Shown: positions 22,012 through 32,055 of the stretch, piece by piece
Position numbering within the stretch: the stretch's first letter is position 1
Layout of the letters: the number at the start of each line of letters is the position of its first letter
Origin: Phallus indusiatus
Taxonomy: Eukaryota > Basidiomycota > Agaricomycetes > Phallales > Phallaceae
Direction: 5' to 3'
Length of the DNA: 64,000 nucleotides
Assembly (NCBI GenBank): GCA_027605045.1
Contig: JAQFWX010000076.1
Coordinates: forward strand, 111,805 to 175,804
Program-made: the position numbers and the translations under genes
The notes under the pieces: generated by a model
Seen by the model: only the letters and a program-made list of their open reading frames with translations
The model's database searches: none
What the model was told of the DNA's origin: nothing

Positions 22012-22934
22012 TGAAACGGAAATCTGTAGTTCGACGATAAAAAAACTAAAAGCAAAGTTGAGGTTGAGTTATTAACATACTGCCAGTCACACACGTATCA
22101 ATGAGAGTCAGCCCAGCACGAAAACAATTCAATCGACAGCCGACACGTTTTGAATATATCTTCCAAAATCGTTCAGAAGGACACGTCTGTGCATTCATAG
22201 TGTACATTCAAGTACAAACTTCTAGTTAAGCAATGCCGTCGAAATAACTGATTATCTCGCCGCCAAAACATAAACCATAAAGCTTGTCCCACTGCAGCTA
22301 TTTGGATTCGTGGCAAGGGCTCAACTTGACTTGACGATAATCGCCACAATGACACAGGAATGTTGTTTGCATATCTGACAATGCCAAGTTTGAATTTGAG
22401 ATTCCGGTAATACTAGTTCAGCTGGCAGTGAACTCAGAGATACTATTGAAATGCTATTATTTCATCAGCGCATACCGTCAGTGGCAAGAATGAAGACACG
22501 AACTTGCTTGATTACCTGGAGTCGGACGATGCCGTATTCCATGTGTCTGACTTAGTCGCCACTGCATTACCCTAAAATGGTAGCGGTGAAGAGTTTCCCA
22601 AACCGACTCGAAGATATTAGTCATGCCGCCCTGATTGGCATACTAACGCCGTTGAAAACAATCATATTATTTCTATATTGCCCAGATAGACTTTGAGTAT
22701 GTCGCAACACCCAAAACTTAAATATGTGTATAAAGCCAAATGAATGAAAGACAAGACTTATTTTGGAGGAAGAAGATGGGTGAAGGTGAGATAAAGTAGA
22801 AAAACGAAGACATAGACCACGCTGCAAAAGAACAAGGTGTCATATGAACAAGAAGAAGTCTGTTCCAGACAAACACAAGCCCATTCATTCGAGTTACCCA
22901 ATCGGGCAGATCATAGAAGTTTGTAAGGGGGACC
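22012..22934. other. Spacer
   Basis: 920 bp between the TIM-barrel gene start and the 3' end of the HSP20 gene. Short frames only; nothing supported. Confidence 0.55.
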
Positions 22935-24890
22935 TCAAGATCTAAACCTGGGGTACGTCAGATTAAGATGTCGACCATCCATCGACGCCTTGACTTGATC
23001 GAACTATAAATGGAATATTAACAACCCGAAGACAGAAAGGAAAAACGATAATTGCCCTACTTTTGTTCCTTCCGGCAACGGCAATGTTCTCACAAACTTC
23101 TTTTCTCTGCGCTCACGCACTATTTTCCCATCCTCCATCTTGTCCTCGACAGTTACACTCTCCCACGACACAACCACCTTATCATTCTGGTAGCTGACGT
23201 GAACATCCGATTTTTTGATACCTTGCATATCGAACATCGCCGTCGTACGTGTACCATCAGGTGTATTGCGGAAGGTAACTTTACCAGGACTAGTCGAGAT
23301 GTCTTAATAAAGCAGAATAGCGAACAATGTCTACTAACACTCACTTTGGCCGTCGTTTCTTGTTCACAGTAGAATTTGATGGCGCAGGAGACTTGGAATA
23401 ATCGACGGAATCCACGTTAGGTGATGTCGATAGAGTAGTTGACGCTTTCAATCTGGGTGATGGCGACACGAGGGAAATACCACCCGTATTCTGTTCGAAA
23501 CTTCGACTTTGGCTTTCCTGAAGCGCGGCTTGAGTCGATGCCTTGGATATTGCAGGAACAGGTATTGGCTGCGTTTGTGACCGAACTTGGGTCGATACTA
23601 CTTCTTGAGTCTTCCCTTGCTCTGGCCCTTGCTTTTGACCTGCAAGCGAGTGGCCTTGTGGACTTTTTGGTCGGGTTTGCGTATGGTGTTGCTGCTGCTG
23701 CTGTCGCTGTTGAAGAAACATGCTCCTCGATGTTGGAATGTGATTATCAGGTTGGAACTGATATTGCTGAAACTGGAACTGGCCCTGATGTTGAGGGTAA
23801 AACTCGGCCTGATACTGTGCGGTCGCCGGTGGAGCCGATGGTGCAGGCGGACTAGGTCCAGGGGATAGTTTGAATGGAGAAGTAGGATCGAGCGAGGAAC
23901 TCGAAGCTGATCCAGATCCAGAGCTCGAATCATCGAGATTGAGCGGCGGAGGTGGTTTCCGGATCGGAGGTCGAGGCTGAGCGATAGTTGGAACTTGAGA
24001 GACTGTAGGTGCGGTGACACGTGGTTGGGCGGATGGGGCCGAAGAACTGGGATATACATTACTGCTACTGGTATTGCCAGCAATACCAAGTCCTAAATTG
24101 TTTAGTGTGTTCGTGAGTCCGTTGAGTGTCGCCGCGGCTGTCGAGAAAGCATTCATAGCATTGGCAAGTGGGTTGCTCGTGCTGGAAGTTCCTATGTTAT
24201 TGTTATTGTTATTCGCGGTGCTAACAACAGGGTTAAGGTTGGTATTGATTGTGGGACGAGGCTTGGAAGTGGTCTGCGGCACAGTGTTCGACTGAGGCCT
24301 TTGGGAGAAAGCGCTGCTGCCAACGTTCAATCCCATAGCATTGGTTCCAGCATTGCCGCTACCGAAGCCAGTAGCAGCGACACCAGTTAGCCTTAAAGCA
24401 TCAGTCTTCTGGACTCCAGAGTTTCCTTGTCCAACGGCTTGCGCTTTCCTAGCACGTTTGGTCCACAATTCTTTCTCGTAGTCGTCGTCTTCGTAATAAT
24501 CCATGTCTGCACGGCTATAGACATCGTCGTAATGAAATCTGTACGATTCGTCTCTATCAGAGTCCTCGTGGTAATCATGTGTTTGTGCATTGAAGTCTTG
24601 TTCTTCGACTTCGTCATGCCCTATCGGACGCAATTTCGCACATGAGTCACTGTTTGCAGAGATGTAAGATGCAAAAAGAATCCGGAGCACATACCAATAT
24701 TCTTTCCTAAATCTCCTGGATAAGGCGTCAGACCTGATTCAAAACCATATTCTGTTGGGGGATAAGGTGTGAAGGGAGTTGGGGAGAAATACGGCGGATG
24801 ATGAGTTGTTTGCTTCGTACGGGAGAAAGCTTCATCAAAAATTTTGTCAAAGGCGTCCCAAGAAGTCTTGAATTGGTTCGCGTTTGCCAT
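22935..24890 (-). CDS. HSP20/alpha-crystallin protein with long disordered extension
   Basis: Small heat-shock proteins are ATP-independent holdases. The C-terminal exons encode a full alpha-crystallin domain: GKVTFRNTPDGTRTTAMFDM, QGIKKSDVHVSYQNDKVVVSWESV, EKKFVRTLPLPEGTK, then after an intron (about 23060-23005) FDQVKASMDGRHLNLTYP-RFRS-stop. In front lie about 480 residues. An N-terminal segment from ATG 24890 (MANANQFKTSWDAFDKIFDEAF) resembles the N arm of fungal HSP20s. It is followed by a very acidic Asp/Tyr stretch (YYEDDDYEKELWTKRARKAQ), then a long Ser/Pro/Gln/Asn-rich region with poly-N and poly-Q runs. The intron between the extension and the crystallin domain uses AA|GTGAGT and CGACTAG. 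The first intron (about 24695-24650) is ambiguous: only donor GTGCTC keeps frame. The total of about 560 aa is far above the family's 150-250. Confidence 0.8.
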
Positions 24891-26124
24891 GGATATCTCC
24901 AAAAAAATTTGTTGTGTAGTTTTTTTTTCGTATAAATCGGTCAACGATTAGAGGTGCGGTGATGCTTTGAGACAGTCAGAAATCGGATTGAGTTGCTGTG
25001 CAAAGGACGGTTAGAGGTCGATGCTGTTAGGAAAAGAGAAAGAGAAAGCAGACAAATTATGATGCCCAAAGCGACAGTAGCAAGAGGAATAAGAAAGTAA
25101 AGAAATGCGATCAGGTGGCTGGCTTGAGGAGAACTGGGTCAAGGGCAGATGGATCACACGAGGAGAAGTAGGAGCAGCCCAATCTTTATCAATGATGTGA
25201 TCTTCGCGCGACCTCTGCACCGTGACAGGAGTGAAATGAAGTGATATAAGGCCTATGATCCTGAGTGAGAAGTCAGCGCTACCGGCGCAGATTCGGTGGG
25301 GGCATTGGTGTATACAGATTTACTAGGCGCAAGTGAAGTGACGCGGATATCGAAGACGGAATGTACCCTCTGTGCTGTTAAGGGCCGGAAACAGGCCTTA
25401 CTTTCGATAGTAGCGCGTCAGCTTGCTTTACAAATATGTATGGGCAGTTTGTCCACCAGTTGAAAACATTCTGATAGGGCCTCGGATGTATTCCCTGGTG
25501 GGTATGGAAAGCATGCGATCAACTGTATTTTTCACAAGAGCATCACAGCAACCAAAAGAGCCACATAACCGTTTCCGCGATATCTGAGAACTGTTATTTA
25601 TATCAGTGCGCGTGCTGTGAATTGGTCATTAATATTAATTGTTAGAATGGAATGTGGTCGAGCAATCACGTTGGTTATGCGGTGACACAAGTTCTTCTAT
25701 TGAGATATTTTGAAGCCGTGTCCGAGAAACAAGGAAGAGATTCTATCTCAACGAGACATTATGCTGCCGTCCAGAACAGGTAGTGGACGCGCGAACAACA
25801 CAAGGGAACCAGCAGGAAACCACGAGGATTAAGGCAAGAACCGCGTAACGGCACTCGGCTCAGGTCCTTTCGGATTAAAATCACATGCGACCACGGCGAG
25901 AGAAGTGCGCGAAATCTGGGCCGTAGACTTGAGATAACTCGGGTGAACGCGAACGCGAAGTATGATAAACGACCAGCGACTACCAGCATCCGACTAGGCG
26001 GAGCTAGAAAAAACATTGACGGAGAGGCGTCTAAAACGCACAACTTTTTTCTTCAACTCCATCATCTTCGAGGCAGACAGGTAAGTTACTCTCGGTTTGA
26101 AATAGGTTGATGTTGTATATTTCT

Positions 26125-26225
26125 TCAAATGATGCACCCGTGAGGGTTTTATCCACAAAGCATGTTAGACTACCGAGTCGGTCACCTTTGTGATTCTGTG
26201 TGCGGATTACTTTTGGATCTGAAAA
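26125..26225 (+). ncRNA. Possible intronic C/D-box snoRNA (weak)
   Basis: Inside the putative intron 26080-26303. A C-box-like ATGATGC at about 26130 is followed 85-90 nt later by a D-box CTGA at about 26219, with pyrimidines before and A-rich sequence after that could form the short terminal stem. The C box differs from RUGAUGA at its last base and no clear C'/D' pair is seen. I did not identify a guide target. Confidence 0.2.
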
Positions 26226-26894
26226 AAAAAAGCAAAAGCTGTTTTCTTTAAACCTGTTTTTTCCTATGCATCTGAGTCGTGTCTAATATCTTGTTTCATT
26301 TCAGATGCGTCTCGGTCGTACTCCCCGCAGGACTGATCACGATTAATGCTAGTCTATTATTCCAGGTTTTACATGCTGGCCTTGACCTATTGGTAGACAA
26401 TGTATTATATATTACACACGTATTATATTCCCATTCCCACCCTTGCTGCCCTTGGTGTACCTGAGATTGGTGTTTCGGAGAATGCGATGCCGGCTCCGGA
26501 GTGCGTTACTTGAATTTATTTATCCATTGCCAGGCACGCTATTTCTCTGATCCCCTTCTCCTTCTCTGTCTCCTCGAATCTGCGTGCTTCTCCTATATAT
26601 CATCGATACGATTATATATATGAACGTGTTACCTAAGCTCTCGATATAAATTATATATCTCGTCGAATCGAGTGGTTCCACTGTCCACTTGCCGACATAA
26701 CCAAGTCGACGCCCGACCAGCGAATTTGTGTAAACTAGCCACACCGCCCCATCTCTCGCACCACTGGCACCAACACCCCACTTCGACTCACTTCCTTAGC
26801 CATTATTTGTGCCCTAAATTCACTCCTACGGCCGCCTTGGTTTCTCTCACGGCATTGCCGGAAGCCACAAAATTACCCAACCGTAATTATCATT

Positions 26895-26916
26895 CCCCCC
26901 CCCCCCCCCTTTTTTT
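26895..26916. repeat. C15 homopolymer followed by T run
   Basis: Fifteen C then seven T. On the other strand it is a G15 run that could form a G-quadruplex. Length calls are error-prone. Confidence 0.9.
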
Positions 26917-27093
26917 CTTAACGTGAGTGGATCAAATGGAGTTCGATGCATAAAACTACTTAAACCCCTCTTTTCTATCTCGTCGTCTTTTTTCTCTTTT
27001 CCGTTATTTGTCGCGTAATCTCACCTTTACTCTATTCTTTCGGCTACCCATGGGAAATACCAAATGTTTAGGTGCACAATTCAATCTTAGCCC

Positions 27094-28736
27094 ATGACCC
27101 TTGCAGCAGCTCGATACGGTAAAGATCTCGTCCGTGTTTTGCGTGTCGTGAGAAATCAGCCAGACAAAAACGGTGTGGTTGTTCATGACGTCGTTGAGTA
27201 CAATGTCTGTGCGTTGGTGGAAGGCAATATCGCTCCCAGGTAAGTTTCTTTTATGCGAGCCGTGTTAGTTTTTTCTTCTCCCATTTTCTGATCACGTCCT
27301 CCCCAAAGCTTTATAACCGCGGACAATTCGGTCGTTGTTGCGACTGACTCCAGTGCGTTCATCATTGTTCATCCCCATCCAATACTAACTTCTTTTTTCC
27401 TTCTTCCTTTTCCCTCGGGTTGGCGTTAGTCAAAAATATAATATATTGTAAATTTTACTGTTTTTTTTTTCCAGTCCAATGCTGATGTGTTCATCACAGA
27501 CTTGGCCAAAACATCCCCTCACGTACTATCCCCGGAGCTTTTCGCTGCGCATATTGGAGTATTTCTATTGGACAAATACGACCATTTGCACAAAGCTTTC
27601 GTGGATGTCGAGAAGTTGAAATGGAGCAGAATAGTGGTCGGGGATCATGGTATCGAAGAGGCCAAGAGTATGTATTTTAACATAATGGTTGTTAATCCGG
27701 AGAGTATTGAGGTGATTTGTCAGGTAACGAGAAAGGTCGCGAAACGGGACACCGTCACTCCTTCCAAAGAGATGGTGAGGACAAACGCACTGCTAAGGCC
27801 GAATCCGTGAAGAACAACAATGGCACTATCGATGTCAAAATTGCAGCAGGCTTAAGCGATCTTCTACGTGTGTTTCGCTTCTCGACATCCTCCCCCTGAT
27901 CATGATAAGCGAACTTCTATTTATTTTAGTGCTCAAGTCTTCCGGTTCCGCCTTCACAAACTTTATCCGGGACGAGTTTACGACACTCGTAGAAGTGAAG
28001 GACCGGATTCTTTCCACGGCGGTGGATTTGCAGTATGAATTTCCCAAGTATACCCTAAGTGGATTGGAATCCATTGGTGCGTTGGAGACGGAATTACGGT
28101 TTGAGAAAGCTGCGCAACTTGCTCGGGATATAACGATTGATCTATTTGCCACACACGACAGTGAAAGTGTGCAGGTATGTGACTGTTTTCTTTTCTTTCT
28201 TCCATTTAGTTTTAGAATTACCGCTTCGGTTCAACGGGGCTGCGCAAAAGCTGTCCATATTCTTGGGTGCAAACAAGCATCAAATGGGGCTTCATATTTT
28301 ATCTACACGCGCAAAGCTTCAAGATATCGCCTTCCTCGATTCATATACACTTTTTTTTTGACGCAAATGATGACGTGGGTGTTGATCCTTTAAATAAATA
28401 GGCGACACTGTTCAAGATGGGAGAAGCTGTGATTGCGGGTCACAAAATGGTGGAGAAGATATCGTATGTGTTACCAAATAAGCACTACATACCGGTGAAC
28501 ATGGACTATCTCGGAATCGCTAACATGGCAGAGTATGTGAACCCATCATATTTTAGACGAATTTGGCTTTGCGATTGACAACCTTTACCGTTTCAGGGAT
28601 GTTGCGGAGGTTTTTATGCCAGTCAGTGCACCGAGGTGAGTGATTAGCCAGTGCCCACATCAGCCACGTGATTTTCCGCTCATGCCGAATCACCATCTGC
28701 AGCGGAAGGATCTCAGCAACCATTGCACGGAAATGA
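27094..28736 (+). CDS. Urate oxidase (uricase)
   Basis: Oxidises urate to 5-hydroxyisourate in purine breakdown, normally in peroxisomes. Exon 1 27094-27239 (AARYGKDLVRVLRV holds the catalytic Lys), exon 2 27309-27352 (SFITADNSVVVATDS, with the catalytic Thr), an 18-nt micro-exon 27430-27447 (IKNIIY), exon 4 from 27500 (LAKTSPHVLSPELFAAH, KAFVDVEKLKWSRIVVGDH). Later exons give GHRHSFQRDGEDKRT, LKSSGSAFTNFIRDEFTTL, VKDRILSTAVDLQYEFP, SVQATLFKMGEAVIAGHKM, SYVLPNKHYIPVNMDYLGI (catalytic His) and VFMPVSAPSG. All key residues are present. The start follows an in-frame gap and gives the family N terminus. The C terminus is ISATIARK, not a textbook SKL-type peroxisomal signal. Confidence 0.93.
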
Positions 28737-29003
28737 CGTCAAATTATTACATGACAATGATGTAATTTATTTGTTCCTGTTGACCTATATTAGAGCGGAA
28801 GTCGCCAGACGTTTGGGTTCCCTACGTCATTCGTTTGCAGAGCACCCCCGTTTATTGTCCGTTAATTTTTTTACTGTCCGTGTTTCTGCGACCAACCACC
28901 GCCGCCTTTTCTCTTCCATTCTCCAACACAATATTCTATAATATCCAGCAAAGGTTTCCCTTTATTCCAGAACGCATTTGTTTTTCGAATTTCAGCATCC
29001 ATT

Positions 29004-32000
29004 ATGGCAGGGGATCATAAGTGTCCAGTCTGCTCTTCAACGTTTACCAGGCCGCAGCATGTCGCTCGTCACATGCGATCTCGTCAGTATTATCAGTTTA
29101 TGCGTCTTTTTAGCCTGAGTGCATGGCTAACGTGCAATTGTTGTCGTCCATTCTCCTATATAGATACCGGCGACCGACCCTACGAGTGCACGCACTGTGG
29201 AGATCGATTCGCACGCAGGTTCGTGAACATATACGCCACTCGAATCGTTTCATGCGATGTTACTTTTCTTGTAAAATGAAATTCTCACTACTCTATGCAG
29301 TGATCTGCTGTCACGCCACGTTAACAAATGCCATGCTTCCGAAAAGCCACCAACAACTACCCAACCTGCCCGTCGGAAAGGTCATGCTCAACCTGGCTCG
29401 TCTGCGGCAGCTGGGGTTAGCGGTCCTGCACCATCTTTAATTCCCCCTCCGGGAACAAGAAAAGTGTGTGACGCTTGTGCTTCCTCAAGAACCCCCGCCC
29501 AGTGCGACGCCGGGCTACCTTGTGGTTTGTTTTGATCTTTTGAAGATAATGTTGTAGCAGTTATACTCATGTAGCCACGCCCGGCGTGTAGGCAAATGCT
29601 TGCAACGCAGCACAAAGTGCACATACATCAAGGCGTTGGAGACTATCCGACGACCTCAGGCATTCCAAGGAATTTCGCTTTCCAAACCCACAGATCTAAT
29701 AGCGCCACCAATGACTGTCCCCTCCATGGGTCTTCCCCAGCGCAATGACCCTACTCTATTCCCGTCTCACTCTAATTTCAATTTCTCCGTACCATTACAC
29801 ACTAATTTATCGACGCAAGCAATAACATCTCAGTCTCCGTATTTCGCTTCAAGCGCTGTGAGTTTTCGTCTTGAATTCATTTTTTATTTTTCCCCCCTCT
29901 TTTTTTTATGATCTATCAAGCATATTCATGCACAGGTCAATTCAGCACCTTCAGTTATTTTTTTTTTTTTCTATTTCATTTGATATATCCATATGGGCTT
30001 TGTTTGGGGCTCATGATCTACGTGGCTTTGTCAAACGCCGAACGTTATGTTTTCTCTTTCCTTTCTCACACTTTGTTTTCTATTTTCGGTAAGAACTTTT
30101 ACTTACCCTAAAAACCCTTTTATGCATCAGGGTAACCAAGGAAGCACCCCGCAACCTACCCAAGCGCGCGGGCAACTACCGGTTCCGGCACCGTATCCGG
30201 CGTTTATGTCTGCTGATCATCATCAGCAACAGCAGGCGCCATCGACTATGTTCGGGGCATATCCCGCCCCGCATACAGCAACCCGTGCCAAGAACGAGCT
30301 AGATGCCTATTTGTTGGAAAACGCTTTTGGGGGGTCAAATAGCATAGAGGGAGCGGGAACGACGTCGTCGTCATATTTATATAACAATACGCACGCCCAG
30401 GAGCTCATGGCTCAAAGTCAGCACCAGTCGGGCTTACCACATATGTACGAATTCTAAATCTTAGTTCTTGTTTATGTTTGTGTGGTCTGATTTTATATCC
30501 TTTTTTTTTCGGATTCTCCTTGCCATTTTTTATTTATTTTAATTTCCTTCTTTCGACTCATCGCTTCGTCCAATACCATCACTATCCCGTTTATTATTAT
30601 CCTGTCTTCCCCTTCCAAAGCGATCATCACCATATCGGATATCCTGGGTACACTCCCCCGTCCACAGCTAGGCCCGTGTCTTCGCATTCGTCCCAGCATA
30701 GTCACTCGACTCAGCCTTCGCCTCAGCAGCGACATCAGTCTGTTTTTACGAATACGTCGGATACGCAAACGGGTAATGACTCTCCGTCCTACGCCTCCCC
30801 TTCCAGTGCTTCGATCCAGAACAATAATGCACTCCCCCCTCCATCCCACACGCAGCCTGCGGATGGTGGAATTTCGGTTTCATCTGCCTTTGGCAAGATG
30901 AGCATAGACGACCCCGTCGTTGCCGCCGAAATGAACAAGTCAAGTTCCTTTTTCGCTCCGCAAGCTTTCCCGAAAACATCTAATCATTTCGCCAACTCGA
31001 CCGTGTCTGCTGCTTCTGGTTCTGGTCTTACGCCATTTTTGGGTCCTAGCTACAAGTGGTTCAGTCCGTCGTTCAATTCTTCTGCTGGGTTGTTGACTCC
31101 CGGTCTTGGTTTGGGTTCTACTCTTGGTCTGGGTAATTTATCAAACTCAGCGTATAACCTACAAACCTCTGGATCAGGCTTGACGCCTTTCCTAGGTCCA
31201 GACGCACTCAATAGTCACGTCAACTTTGACCCGAATACCACCAATACCAACGGCACCGGGTACACTCCCGGGAAAGAATCTAATATTGCAGAACTGAAAG
31301 AGTTTTGGAAGCAATTTATGAAAACTCCCGGCGAAAAAACTCCCGGACTTGGGGCGTTTGGACATGGTTTGCATGCGGATGGGAGCCACACAGATACTGA
31401 AACATCCCGACCTCGACATTCGATGGTTAAAATGGCTTCGTATCCCGACTTGAAGACTCCGGGAGGCTCAAATCTGAGCAACAACGGTCAGCCATTTGGC
31501 CCAGGTGTTCATGGTTTTGACCGAGAGGACTTGCGGTCGTATGAACAAGCCGTTTTGGCTAGGAAGGCGCCTCAATTGACATTAGTCCCCAGACGGCGAG
31601 GAACACTCCCGCAAACTCACGGTGACATTCAGGCTAAACGTGGCGTGGACAGTAATGAGAACGACACCTTGAAACTGAACAGTTCATTTCAACGAGTAGC
31701 TGACTCACCTTCTCCCTCGGTTTCATCGTCGACGTCGGTTTCCGATCCGGGCTCGTTAAGGGTTCAGACACAAAAGGTCGCTCGGGAGAGACCGACGTTC
31801 AAGAGGTTGGCTTCGCAAACGCTCGGACCGTTCGAGAGCAAAAGTGTGAAGACATCGCATCGTGATATGAATCTCTCTGAGGTTAAAGCAGAAGAGACTG
31901 ATGGAGACGATGACCCCGAATGGTCTAATATGCACGATCCAACAGTTGGCGCAAACACCTTTCAACATTTACGACCACAACCTCAGTCTTGCGGACAGAC

Positions 32001-32055
32001 CACACACGATCCAACCCGGAGATTGAACGTATCTGAGGCTATAGCCCAGGGCTGA
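29004..32055 (+). CDS. Zinc-finger transcription factor with C2H2 pair plus Zn2Cys6 cluster
   Basis: A likely DNA-binding regulator. Exon 1 starts at ATG 29004 (HKCPVCSSTFTRPQHVARHM). Introns at about 29089-29161 and 29219-29300 join TGDRPYECTHCGDRFAR to SDLLSRHVNKCH, giving two adjacent C2H2 fingers. About 40 residues later comes KVCDACASSRTPAQCDAGLP, joined across an intron (about 29521-29590) to CGKCLQRSTKCTY. This is a binuclear zinc cluster with spacing C-x2-C-x8-C-x5-C-x2-C-x6-C. The rest (about 800 aa) is disordered: Ser/Pro/Gln-rich, with repeated SGLTPFLGP motifs and an acidic/Ser C terminus ending VSEAIAQG. Two longer introns (about 29859-30130 and 30445-30619) are inferred and could hide small exons. 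Confidence 0.75.

Larger units (their letters stand above)
24891..27093. other. 2.2-kb divergent spacer, HSP20 / urate oxidase
   Basis: No supported gene. I looked for clustered heat-shock elements (nGAAnnTTCn) near the HSP20 start and saw none that was clear. At 26040-26340 a strong splice-like pattern (ACAG|GTAAGT ... TTTCATTTCAG) suggests a spliced noncoding transcript. At 26895-26909 there is a C15 run followed by T7, in the region just upstream of the urate oxidase gene. Confidence 0.5.

Noticed and set aside
23439..24295. Plus-strand open frames opposite the HSP20 gene
   Set aside because: Shadows of the low-complexity Ser/Gln-rich coding strand; no start context, splice sites or family features.
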